Shown here: in pieces, positions 24,500 to 33,800 of the stretch
Layout: every line of letters begins with the position of its first letter
Numbering within the stretch: position 1 is the first letter of the stretch
NCBI GenBank assembly: GCA_963843315.1
Contig: CAWJJU010000003.1
Location: 62,001 to 126,000 of the forward strand
Direction of reading: 5' to 3'
DNA length: 64,000 bases
From: JAWVFM01 sp963843315
GTDB lineage: Bacteria; Actinomycetota; Thermoleophilia; Solirubrobacterales; 70-9
Made by a program: the position numbers and the translations under genes
The notes under the pieces: model-generated
Database searches by the model: none
Seen by the model: only the letters and a program-made list of their open reading frames with translations
Told to the model about the DNA's origin: nothing

Positions 24500-25651
24500 T
24501 CAGGCTACGCACGGGCCCGTGCCCGTCGGCGCCAGCGGCCCATGGAGCGCCCTCTTCACGGCGCTGTCGGGCACGCCGAGGCCGCCGGCCGGGCCCGTCT
24601 CGTTGGCGGCGAAGACCGTCGCGGCCACCCGGCCCTGCGCGTCGAGCACCGGGCCGCCGGAGTTGCCGCTTCGCACGTCGCCGCGGAAGGGCGTGACCAG
24701 GCGGCGGATCGGCCCGCGCCCGTAGGAGTCCTGCGTGCGGACGACCCCGCTGCGGCCGAGGCGAGCCGGGACGGCGGCGAGCGGGCCGTTCTCGGGGTAC
24801 CCCGCCACGGTCGCGGATTCGCCCACCCGCGGCGAGCGAAGGGGCAGGGCCGGGAGCCCAAGGCCCTCGGCGCGCAGCACCGCGACGTCGTTGCGCGGCT
24901 CGTAATGGACCACCGCGACGTCGAGGGTCGCGCCCGACGGCGTCTCGATCTGGGTGTCGTCCTCGCCAGCGACCACGTGGGCGTTCGTCACCACGAGGCC
25001 ATCCTCCGCGACCCAGCCGGAGCCCTCCAGGCCGAGGCCGCAAGCCGTGCCGACCACCCTCACCACCGACGCGCGAGCCCGGCGGTTCGCCGCGCTGTGC
25101 AGCGCGGTCGCGTCGGGGGCCGGGACCCGGGCGCTCGGCGTGCTCACCCGCTGGGTCTGGTCAACTCGGCGCAGGACGTTCAGCAGGATGCCCGACGGCG
25201 GGAGCTCGTCGTTCAGCGCCGTCAGCACCTTCGAGCCGCTGATCGCACGCCGCAGGTCACGGGAGCCCGGAGCTGTCGCCTGGAGCAGGACGACGCTCAT
25301 CGCCCAGGACACGAGGAGCGCCAGGGCGACGAGAAGGGCACTACCGCCCGCCGAGTTCAGGAAGTAGGCGAGCCCGGCTCGCGGCCGGCTCGCGCCGACC
25401 GCCTCGCCCACGGCGTCCATCAGCGCGGCACCAACGGCCCCGGCGAAGAGCGCGACGAGGAGCGCGATCACCGCCGCATACCGCGAGCTCGAGCCGTTGG
25501 CCAGCACCGCGGGGCCGACCTTGCCGCCCAGGATCGCTCCTCCGACGAAGCCCGCAAGGGGCAGCGCGCTGCGCACGAAGCCGAGCTGCCAGCCCACGAT
25601 CGCGGCCGAAAGCGCGAACAGCGCGATCGCGACGTCGAGCGCCGCGCTCAT
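24500..25651 (-). CDS. marP: MarP-like membrane-anchored periplasmic serine protease
   Basis: A 383-aa protein with four N-terminal hydrophobic helices (CvpA-like, about 1-130) and a trypsin-like domain. The catalytic triad is visible: His in VVTNAHVVAG (about 225), Asp in NDVAVL and Ser in GNSGGPVL (about 330). A Cys in GTACGLG (about 200) and one in the C-terminal GPCVA match the disulfide that activates Mycobacterium tuberculosis MarP, which protects against acid and oxidative stress. The start ATG 25651 follows a GAGGAG site; the ORF extends six codons upstream. It is divergent from the PBP gene. Confidence 0.88.
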   Translation of the reverse strand: MSAALDVAIALFALSAAIVGWQLGFVRSALPLAGFVGGAILGGKVGPAVLANGSSSRYAAVIALLVALFAGAVGAALMDAVGEAVGASRPRAGLAYFLNSAGGSALLVALALLVSWAMSVVLLQATAPGSRDLRRAISGSKVLTALNDELPPSGILLNVLRRVDQTQRVSTPSARVPAPDATALHSAANRRARASVVRVVGTACGLGLEGSGWVAEDGLVVTNAHVVAGEDDTQIETPSGATLDVAVVHYEPRNDVAVLRAEGLGLPALPLRSPRVGESATVAGYPENGPLAAVPARLGRSGVVRTQDSYGRGPIRRLVTPFRGDVRSGNSGGPVLDAQGRVAATVFAANETGPAGGLGVPDSAVKRALHGPLAPTGTGPCVA

Positions 25652-25812
25652 CGCTCCTCGGCCCTCCACGCGCGAGGGAAAGGCCGGCGCGGCGCGAACA
25701 CACCCACAGGTTAGACCGGCGGGTGGAGGCCACCGCCGCGCTGCCGGGGGGCGGAGACTCTAGATTTCCCTTCGTAAGGCAGGGTCAGGATCTCGACGCA
25801 GGCAAGCGCACC

Positions 25813-27554
25813 GTGAGCCAATCAACCAAGCAGGCACAGCGCAAGCGTCGCCTCGTCACTCGAGCACTGCCCATTGGGGTGCTCGCGCTCACCGCGTTCA
25901 TCGTCGGGGTCGTCTCGGGCTCGGGCTCGAGCGGGCTCGACCCCGCGCGCCGTTTCGTGGCCGCCTGGGAAATGGGCGATTACAAGTCGATGTACGCCGA
26001 GATCTCCTCCGACGCGGCCGCGGCGAGCTCGCTGGACGACTTCACCGCCGCCTACCAGCGAGCCGACCGCGTCGCGACCATCACCGGGATCGAGGGCGGA
26101 TCCGTCCGCAACGGCTCCGGGGCGTCGGGCCAGGACGCCGCCGTGGTTCCTGTCGTCCTCCACACCAACGCGTTCGGAGACCTCAACGGGACGCTGGTGC
26201 TGCCGCTCGCCGGCACCAGCATCGCCTGGGACCCCACGCTCGTCTTTCCGGGCCTCGAGCAGGGCGAGCGGCTCGAGAGCCGCACGCGGGTCTCCACGCG
26301 AGCGCCCATCCTCGCCAAGGACGGTACTCCGCTTGCCAGCGGGCCCGCCGCCGCGCGAACCTCGCCCCTCGGGTCGCCTCCGCGCTCGCCGTCGCCGGCT
26401 CGGTGGGGACACCGAAGGGGGCTGAGCGCCGGCAGCTCATGGACGCCGGCTTCCCCGCGGGAACCCTGGCCGGAACGACCGGGCTCGAGCTGGCGTTCAA
26501 CGACCGCCTCATGGGCAAGCCCGGAGGCCAGCTGCTCGCGACCGGCTCGGGCGCGGACCGTGTGATCGCGCAGACCCAGCCCGAGCCCGGCAAGCCCGTG
26601 CACACCACCATCGACCCCGACCTCCAGCAGACGGCGGTGACCGACCTGGGCAACACCTACGGAGGCGTCGTCGCCCTGGACCCGAGCACGGGCGACGTGC
26701 TCGCCGTGGCCGGCCTCGCCTACTCGGGGCCCCAGCCCCCGGGTTCGACCTTCAAGCTCATCACCACCACGGCCGCGCTCGACGCGGGCATCGTCAAGCC
26801 CTCCGACACGTTCCCGTACGCGTCGAGTGCCACGGTCGATGGCCGCGAGGTCGCGAACGCGAACGGCGAGGTGTGCGGCGGCAGCTTCGTGCAGGCCTTC
26901 GCCGAGTCGTGCAACAGCGTCTTCGTCCCCCTCGGACCGGAGCTGGGCTCCGACGCGCTCGTGGGTCAGGCCGAGAAGTACGGCTTCAACTCGCCCCCCT
27001 CCCTCTACGACGATGCCGCACTCTCCTCGGTCGACCTCCCGTCGTCGTCCATCCCGAAGCACATCGACAGCGATCTGGACCTCGGAGTCAGCGCGATCGG
27101 ACAGGGCCGCGTGCTCGCGACGCCCCTGGAGATGGCCTCGGTGGCGCAGGCGATCGCCAACCGCGGCCTGCGCGAGCCCACGAGCATCGTCGACGATCCA
27201 TCGCTGCGGCCGTCCCAGGAGCCGGTGCGCGTGACCTCGGCAGACACGGCCAAGACGATGCGCGACCTGATGATCGGGGTCGTCACCAACGGCACGGGCA
27301 CAGCCGCGGCGATCACCGGCGTTCAGGTGGCCGGCAAGACCGGCACCGCGGAGCTTGGTCCCGCCACCACCGCGCCGGCCGACGACCCCGGCTCGGTCAA
27401 GCAGCGCGTCGATGCCTGGTTCACCAGCTTCGCGCCGGCCGACGACCCGAAGCTCGTGGTCGCCGTGATGGTGGTCAACGCCTCCGGAGCCGGCGGCAGC
27501 GTCGCCGCCCCGATCGCCCGCGAGATCATGGCCTCGGGGTTGGGCGTTGGCTAG
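25813..27554 (+). CDS. Class B penicillin-binding protein (transpeptidase), one frame break
   Basis: A peptidoglycan transpeptidase anchored by one N-terminal helix (LPIGVLALTAFIVGVVSG). An NTF2-like MecA-N-type domain follows (DPARRFVAAWEMGDYKSMYA), then a dimerisation segment and the transpeptidase domain. The active-site motifs are GSTFK (Ser nucleophile), SCN and KTGTAE. Near 26350-26357 the frame changes: reading LASGPAA and then ANLAPRVASALAVAGSVGTP joins the halves, consistent with a 2-base gain or 1-base loss in GCCGCCGCGCG. Separate open frames are 25723-26565 and 26403-27554. The start GTG 25813 is chosen because residues before it do not resemble the family. Confidence 0.8.
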
Positions 27555-27566
27555 GGCTCCTCAATC

Positions 27567-27596
27567 ACTCCGGCAGATGCTCCGCCCTGCCGAGTT
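27567..27596. repeat. Palindromic element, CGGCAG/CTGCCG type
   Basis: ACTCCGGCAG and CTGCCGAGTT flank a 10-base centre between the convergent stops at 27554 and 27675. Read on the minus strand, it closely matches the CCGGCAGG-AGCGGAGCAC-CTGCCGG unit at 30371-30400, so it is probably one member of a dispersed family. It may double as a bidirectional terminator. Confidence 0.5.
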
Positions 27597-27674
27597 AGGG
27601 CGCCAGCGTTGGGAAGACCTCAGTCGCCCGGCGGGAACCCGATCGCGCAGGCCACAATGATCACCGCGCCGCCG

Positions 27675-27956
27675 CTAAGCGCGACGACGCCCCCGGCGCC
27701 GTCCGAACGCGATGGCGATGACCGCGCCGAGCACCGACACGCCCACGCCAGCGGCGTAGATGTCCCACCAGCCGCTGCCGCGCCGGCGGCGCTCGCCCGA
27801 AGTCAACAGGCCGACCGCGGTCAGAACGGCCAGGCAGCCCCAGCGAACGCCCGCGGAGAAGAGGCCGAGCGCGACGACGACCGTGGCCAGCGCCGCCGCG
27901 ATCAGCGCTGCCCGCAGGCTGCCGCCGCTCTCGGAGAGGGTGGGCCCGAGAGCCAA
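27675..27956 (-). CDS. Small hypothetical membrane protein
   Basis: A 93-aa protein with three hydrophobic segments (LRAALIAAALATVVVALGLF, CLAVLTAVGLLTSG, AAGVGVSVLGAVIAIAFG) and a strongly basic tail (RRRGRRRA) that is probably cytoplasmic. I do not recognise the family. The TTG start is 12 bp after the stop of the lipoprotein gene, so the two are likely co-transcribed and may work together at the membrane. Confidence 0.55.
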   Translation of the reverse strand: MALGPTLSESGGSLRAALIAAALATVVVALGLFSAGVRWGCLAVLTAVGLLTSGERRRRGSGWWDIYAAGVGVSVLGAVIAIAFGRRRGRRRA

Positions 27957-27968
27957 GGCCCTGGCCGC

Positions 27969-28508
27969 CTAGAGGTCGAGCTCGATGCGACCGGCCTCGC
28001 CGCTCGTCGAGGGCACCTCGAGCTCGAGGGGCCGGTTCTCGTTGGCGGACTGGTCGACCAGGAACAGCACCAGGGATCCCTGGATGGGACCGTTGGCCGC
28101 CGCCGACTCGGCCGGCGGGAGGGAACCGCCCCCGCCGATGGGCGAGCCGAGGTCCAGGGCGAACGGGTTGTGAAGCGGGACCGCCATCCAGCTGTCCTGC
28201 TGGGTGTCGATCACCTTGAAGTCCGTGGGCACGGTCTGGCTGGAGTCGCCGGAGTTGTGGATCTGGATGAAGATCCCAAGGTAGAACTGATCGTCGGGGA
28301 GCGGTGGCGCCCCCTGGAGGTACTGCCGGTCCTCGACGTCGTTCGGATTCAGGGGCCGCGAGATGACGACGTTGTAGGAGAGGTCGCCGAGGTGCAGCGG
28401 CATCCCCTCCATCACGGAGGTCTCGGTGTTGGTCCAGCCGCAGCCGGCAACCGCGACGCTCGCGGCCAGGGCCGCTAGCGCAAGTGAAATTAGGCGGGGT
28501 CTCCGCAT
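27969..28508 (-). CDS. Predicted lipoprotein of unknown function
   Basis: A 179-aa exported lipoprotein. The signal peptide ISLALAALAASVAVAGC ends in a VAGC lipobox. The mature part has LGDLSYNVVISRPLNPNDVE, FYLGIFIQIHNSGDSSQTVP and an immunoglobulin-like strand pattern resembling DUF4352-type secreted proteins. Ligand and role are unknown. TAGAAT lies 10 nt upstream of the ATG, giving a very short leader. Confidence 0.7.
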   Translation of the reverse strand: MRRPRLISLALAALAASVAVAGCGWTNTETSVMEGMPLHLGDLSYNVVISRPLNPNDVEDRQYLQGAPPLPDDQFYLGIFIQIHNSGDSSQTVPTDFKVIDTQQDSWMAVPLHNPFALDLGSPIGGGGSLPPAESAAANGPIQGSLVLFLVDQSANENRPLELEVPSTSGEAGRIELDL

Positions 28509-28564
28509 GGCGGGCGCGATTCTATGCGACCCCGCCGACCCCGCGGCGCGCCGCCGGAGGGCCC

Positions 28565-29077
28565 TCAGCTCGGGATCCGGTCTGCGCCGGCCACGACCAC
28601 TCGCTCGGGCGTGGCTCCGGACTCGGCCAGCTCACGAAGGCGGGCCAGCGCGCGCTTCCACTGGCGGCGGTACCAGCGCTCGGCTCCCCGCAGGCCGCGC
28701 CCGGCGTCCATCGCCCGGTCCGGCAGCGTCTGCGGCTCGGTCACGAACGTAACCGTCACCGTGCAGCTGTCGGCGCTGGGCCCCTCGACCAGCTCCCACG
28801 CGGTCGAGATGGGGACCCGGTCGAGGCGCCCGCCCCTGCCCCGCTCCAGCACGCGATAGGGAGCGTCGACCTCGGCGATCACGGTCTCCATCCAGATGCC
28901 GCGATGCTCGATCCGGAATCGCGCCGCGGCGCCGACTCCCTCCGGCTCGATCCGCTCGAGGCGGTACTCGTCGATGAAGTGGTCGGTGAACCCGGGGCGA
29001 AAACCCAGGTCGGTGATCAGCCCGATGACGCTCTCGCGCGGGGCGTCGATCGAGACCGATGCGGATACAGGACCCAT
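28565..29077 (-). CDS. SRPBCC (START-like) family protein
   Basis: A 170-aa protein of the polyketide-cyclase/START-like fold that binds hydrophobic ligands in a deep cavity. The N-terminal strand is SASVSIDAPRESVIGLITDL. A middle TAWELVEGPSADSCTVTVTF strand pair and a long C-terminal helix (RWYRRQWKRALARLRELAE) complete the fold. Its ligand is not predictable. TACAAT is 10 nt upstream of ATG 29077, which points to an almost leaderless mRNA. It is divergent from the FHA gene. Confidence 0.78.
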   Translation of the reverse strand: MGPVSASVSIDAPRESVIGLITDLGFRPGFTDHFIDEYRLERIEPEGVGAAARFRIEHRGIWMETVIAEVDAPYRVLERGRGGRLDRVPISTAWELVEGPSADSCTVTVTFVTEPQTLPDRAMDAGRGLRGAERWYRRQWKRALARLRELAESGATPERVVVAGADRIPS

Positions 29078-29223
29078 CCGGCGCCGGATTGTATTGACGA
29101 GCGCCCCGCAGATCGTTCGCTATTTGCGACCCACGAGATCGTGCCGGTCGTCGCAAGATAAGCGCGCCGTTTACCATGTTCCTCCGGTGGGCACCCGGAG
29201 CTCACCACGAGGAGGAGAGCGGC

Positions 29224-29820
29224 ATGGCCATCAGCGAAGCGGACACCGTCGAGAACGACCCCGAGACCCACGAGTCAGGCGACCCCACCGTAGAGCTCCA
29301 GGGGCCCGGCTCGCTCGTCTGCACCGAATGCGGCTACGCCCTCTCGATGGCGGCGCTGGAGGACATGCCCGACACCTCCACCGTGCCCACCTGCCCCGCA
29401 TGCGGGGGGTCGGAGTTCAAGCGGGTGTCGATCTTCGAGCGCAGCGCGATGGACGAGGACGCCATCGTCCCGAGGCTCTCAGCGCCGGCGTGGCTCGCCG
29501 AGGTCCGCGCCGACATCGGCCCGGAGCCGCATATCGCCTGGTTCGACACCGAGGGCGAGGGCCCGCGCGCGATCCGGCTGACAGAGGGCTGGACCAGGAT
29601 CGGACGCGGCGTAGCCGCCGGGATCCGGCTCGACGACCCCAGCGTCTCGCGCCGCCACGCGGTGGTGGTTCGCACCGAGACCGGGGAGCTGCGCGCCCTC
29701 GACGACCGCAGTCTCAACGGCCTGTTCGTCAACGGCGAGAAGGTCGAGTGGACCAAGCTGGCCGACGGCGACGAGCTCGAGATCGGCGCCTTCCGCCTCT
29801 ACGTGATCAACCCGGGCTAG
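29224..29820 (+). CDS. Zinc-ribbon plus FHA domain protein
   Basis: A 198-aa cytoplasmic protein. An N-terminal zinc ribbon uses CTECGY and CPACGG. The C-terminal FHA domain (about 110-198) has the phosphothreonine-binding signature: TRIGRGVAAGIRLDDPSVSRRHA, then DRSLNGLFVNGEKV and DGDELEIGAFRLYV. It should bind a Thr-phosphorylated partner, usually a Ser/Thr kinase substrate in actinobacteria, but no kinase gene is in the window. A strong AGGAGGAGAG site precedes ATG 29224. The stop overlaps that of the facing gene by 4 bases. Confidence 0.88.
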   Translation: MAISEADTVENDPETHESGDPTVELQGPGSLVCTECGYALSMAALEDMPDTSTVPTCPACGGSEFKRVSIFERSAMDEDAIVPRLSAPAWLAEVRADIGPEPHIAWFDTEGEGPRAIRLTEGWTRIGRGVAAGIRLDDPSVSRRHAVVVRTETGELRALDDRSLNGLFVNGEKVEWTKLADGDELEIGAFRLYVINPG

Positions 29821-30263
29821 CGCCCCTCCAGGTCGGCTCGCGAGAACCAGGCCGCAAGGGCCTGAACACCCTGCCGCTGGCCCTCGCCTCCGCCCAGGCC
29901 ACCGAGCGGGCCCGCGCCGCGCATCATCATCAGGCGAAGCTTCTCGCCGTCGGCGAGCTTCAGCGTGAGCTTCACAGCCGCCCCGTCGAGGATGGCAGCG
30001 CCGATCTCGGCCCAGCCGCCGCCAGCGCCCTCGGCCTTGGCTGACGCGATGTCCGCGGGCCTCAGCCGCTGAGCCTCGCCGTCGGGCTCGCCGCGCCGGT
30101 TGAGCGGCTGGACGAGGAGGCGCTCTACCGTCACGCCGAGCGCCACCGCCCCACCGGAGAACATCGACTTCTGCTGCGAGCAGGCACAGATGCCCTGGAG
30201 CTCCTCCTCGGGCTCGAGCAGAGCCTCGAACACGGACCGAAACTTGGAATCAAAGTCAGCCAC
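29817..30263 (-). CDS. Hypothetical protein, possibly PH-like fold
   Basis: A 148-aa soluble protein of unknown function: an N-terminal helix (DSKFRSVFEALLEPEEELQG), then beta-rich sequence with GGAVALGVTVERLLVQPLN and AAVKLTLKLADGEKLRLMMM that could form a PH-like barrel. A Met-rich and Gly-rich loop precedes a final amphipathic helix. GTG 30263 is taken as the start; TTG 30269 is possible. It is convergent with the FHA gene, overlapping by 4 bases. Confidence 0.55.
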   Translation of the reverse strand: MADFDSKFRSVFEALLEPEEELQGICACSQQKSMFSGGAVALGVTVERLLVQPLNRRGEPDGEAQRLRPADIASAKAEGAGGGWAEIGAAILDGAAVKLTLKLADGEKLRLMMMRGAGPLGGLGGGEGQRQGVQALAAWFSRADLEGR

Positions 30264-30294
30264 GACCAAGGAGTTCTACCGCTGGAGCCCATCC

Positions 30295-30403
30295 CCGGCA
30301 GGGCGGACGCGAAGCGGAGCACCTGCCGGAGTTGTGTCCGGCAGGGCGGACGCGGGCACGGGAGTTGTGTCCGGCAGGAGCGGAGCACCTGCCGGAGTTG
30401 TGC
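30295..30403. repeat. Cluster of CCGGCAGG/CCTGCCGG palindromic repeats
   Basis: CCGGCAGG occurs at 30295, 30338 and 30371, and CCTGCCGG at 30322 and 30388, alternating so that hairpins with perfect 8-bp stems can form (30322-30345 and 30371-30395). GGAGTTGTG follows three times, and the unit GCGGAGCACCTGCCGGAG is present twice. The array ends just before the -10-like TAAAGT of the gene at 30426. A diverged copy is at 27567. Confidence 0.6.
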
Positions 30404-30425
30404 CGCCGGGCGCTAAAGTCGCACT

Positions 30426-30857
30426 GTGAGGCGTGTTCTTCCGGTTGTCCTGATCGCTTCGGCCCTGATCCTCTTGGCCGGCACCGCCGGCATCGCGAGC
30501 AAGTTCCACCAGCACCGGTTCGTGGCGGCGCTTCAGGGCGGCGTCAACAATGCCGGCCTCGAGCTCAACGGCTTCTACAAGAACGGCGAGCCGCGGTACG
30601 TGACCGACCTCGAGTGGCACAACGTGAGTTGCGGCGGGCCCTACGCGGACGTCCAGCACTGGACCATCGACGTGAACGGCGCCGGGAAGTTCCACAAGAC
30701 CCATGCGATCCACGACGGATACGCCGGCTCCACCGTGACCATCACCGGCAAGTTCATCCACGGCAACCGGGATGTTGCCGGCAAGTTCTCGGTCTCACCG
30801 ACGCCCGGCTGCCCAAGCGGCACGGGCAACCTGGCCTACCGCACCCACCACGGCTAG
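30426..30857 (+). CDS. Secreted or membrane-anchored hypothetical protein
   Basis: A 143-aa protein with an uncleaved or cleavable N-terminal hydrophobic segment (VLPVVLIASALILLAGTAG) followed by a beta-rich extracytoplasmic domain with a Cys pair (VSCGGP and PGCPSG) that could form a disulfide. The family is not recognised. TAAAGT at 30414-30419 lies 6 nt before the GTG start. It stands alone, with a palindromic repeat array directly upstream and the gltB stop 5 bp downstream. Confidence 0.65.
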   Translation: MRRVLPVVLIASALILLAGTAGIASKFHQHRFVAALQGGVNNAGLELNGFYKNGEPRYVTDLEWHNVSCGGPYADVQHWTIDVNGAGKFHKTHAIHDGYAGSTVTITGKFIHGNRDVAGKFSVSPTPGCPSGTGNLAYRTHHG

Positions 30858-30862
30858 ACCCG

Positions 30863-33800
30863 CTACTCGGTCGAGATGTTCGGGTCCGCCTGGACCTTCT
30901 CGGGAACGATCATCAGGAAGTGCTCGCGCGCTCCCGCGGCGAGCCCCAGCACGCGCCCGGCCTCGTCGCCCTGATCGGTGGCCCGCAGCTCGTTCGCGTA
31001 GTGGCCGAGCAGGTCCTCGACGTCGAGGACGCCCTCCGCGTCGAGCTCGGTGACGTGGACCTTCGCGCCCTGGCCCAGCCGGCGGTCGATCGCCTCGCCG
31101 TCGAGGCTCCAGTCGGGGTTGACGCGGGCGTAGATGCGACCGCCCGTCATGCCGGCGCAGGCCCAGGGCCCAAGATCGCCCAGCACCACGGCGCGCCCGG
31201 AGGTCATGTACTCGAAGGCGAAGCCCTTGGCATTCGCGCGGTCGGCGATGCAGCCTCGCGAGTCGTCGAGCGGCGCCTCGGGCTCGCCGCCCAGCACCAC
31301 GTCGGCGCCGGAGAGCCGGATGCAGAACCGCGAGTCGGCCGAGCCCTGCACGAACAGGCGCCCGCGCTGGGCGCCGTACGCGAACGACTTGCCAACCGAA
31401 CCGTTCAGGCGGGTGCCGTTTGCGCCCTTGCCCTTGAGGATCGCGAGCGTGCCGCCCAGCATTGTCTTGCCGACGCCGTCCTGGGCGCCGCCCTCGACCC
31501 GCATGGAGACCCCGTACGCGTTGAAGGCGCCGAAGCCCTGCCCGGCGACCGAGCCGCCGTTGAAGTCGAGCTGGGCGAGGATCTCGTCGGAGCCCTCGGC
31601 GGCTCCGTCGTAGATCCGGGCTCGTGAGAGCGCCCCCGCGAGCTCGGCGCCGAGGACGCGGTCGTTCGCGTCCATCGACTCCGGGAAGTCCCGCGAGACG
31701 GTGTGTCCCGCCAGCACCTCGTCGGCAAGCGCGCCAACCTGCGCGGACGCCTGCTTCGGCTCCATCCGGATCGGTCGCGCAACCACCAGGCCGGCCTCGG
31801 CGCGCGTCTCGGCCATGACCTCCTCGGCAACGGGCACCGGCATGTCGGCGGGCGCCAGGTCGAGGTACTCCTCCAGCGGGGTGATCAGCTCGGCGAGGTC
31901 GATCTTCTGCTTGGCGGCGACCTGCTCGAGCAGGTCGTAGCGGCCCACGAGGTCCTGGGCGCGCTCGTAGCCGAGCTCGGCCACCACGCGCTTGACCTCC
32001 TCGCCCATCGAGGAGAAGAAGCGGGCGCAGTTCTCGGCCGCGGTGGAGACGCTCTGGGGGGTGAACTTCTTCAGGCCGTGCTCCGTGGCCTCTTCGACCG
32101 TCTCGATCTGGGTGGCGATGCCGACATGGCAGGTGTCCAGCTGGCACCCGCGGCAGATCGTGCATCCGAGCGAGACCATCGCGAGCGTCCCGAACGCGAC
32201 GCGGTTGGCCCCCATGCAGAGCAGCTTCACGACGTCGTGGGCGTGGCGATAGCCGCCATCGGCCCAGATCTCGACCCGGTTGCGGATCCCGGCCTCCATC
32301 AGCGCGCGGTGAACGAGGCGGGTGCCGATGTCCGACGGCAGGCCGACGTGGCGCAGCGCGTGCTGGCGCGCGGCGCCGGTGCCGCCCTCGAAGCCCGACA
32401 GCGTGATGATGTCCGCGCCCGCCTTGGCGATGCCCAGGCCGATCGTCCCGACGTTGGGGACCACTGGGACCTTGACCGAGACGCGGACGTCGGGATTGAC
32501 CGTCTTCAACTCGTCGATGAGCTCGGCGAGGTCCTCGATCGAGTAGAGGTCGTGGTTGTTCGACGGCGAGATCAGGTCGGTCCCCGGCGCGGCGTTACGG
32601 GCGGCCGCGACCTTCTCGGAGACCTTCTTGCCGGGCAGGTGCCCGCCCTCGCCGGGCTTGGCGCCCTGGCCGATCTTGATCTCGGCGACGTAGGAGCTGT
32701 TCAGCATCTCGGCCGACACGCCGAAGCGGCCCGAGGCGACCTGCTGGCCGCGCCACTTCCGGTACTGGCCGTACATGTCGCGGATCTCGCCGCCCTCGCC
32801 GTTGATGCAGAGGATGTTGATCTGCTTGGCGGCCTCGGCGTAGGCGCGGAACGCCGGCTCGGATTGCGAGCCGAAGCTCATCGAGGAGATGACGAGCGGG
32901 TAGGAGTGATGCCCGACCCCTGCGTCGACGCTCGCGGCGTCGACGGGTGCGCGATCGGAGCGCAGGCCCATGATGTGGCGCATCGAGATCGGGCTCTCGC
33001 CCTCGAGCTCGCGAACCTTCTCGGAGTACTCCTCGTAGGTCGAAGTGCCGTTGGCTGCGCCGACCGCCGCCTTGTAGACCTTCGGGTAGAAGCGGAAGGT
33101 CTTCGCCGGCTTGCCCCCCGGATCGCGCACTAGGCGCAGACGGGCGTCGGCGTCGCCGTCGAGGTCCGAGAAGCCGACGCCGGCCTTGGCGGACCCCGCG
33201 AAGGCGGGCGCCTGGAAGATCTCGGCGAGCTCGGGCTTGACCCCGATCGACGAGAACTGGCGCGCGTAGCCGCGGGTCTCGTGGATGCCAATCGTCGAGA
33301 TGACCTTCTCGATGCCCTTGCGCAGGGCGGCGCAGATGTTGCGGATGTCGCGCTCGTAGTCGTCGACGCAGATGACCTCGAGCATCACGTAGGGCGAGAC
33401 GCCGTTGGCGCCCAGGCCCAGCGCGAGGACGACGTCGTGGACATTGCGCAGCGCGCCCGAGCGCAGCAGGATCGAGCAGCGCCGGCGCAGGTTCTCCTCG
33501 CCGCGGGGGACCTTGAACTGCTTCAGGGCCTGGTCGATCGCCGACGTCGCGAGGTGAGGGTCGAGGAACCGGCGCTCGCCGTCGAAGACGGTGCGATCCG
33601 TGAGGACGAGGAGCTCGGCGCCGTCGCGCACCTTCTTGACCGCCTCCTGGCGGATGCGCCCGATGGCGCCCTCGGTGGTCTCCGACTCGAGCAGGGCGAT
33701 GTCGATCGCCGCGGCGCGGTCGCGGAACTTCTCCCACAGGTCCTCCAACACCCAGGTGCGCTCGTCGTGGGCGATCTGGCGGTACTTGGAGTCCGAGAGC

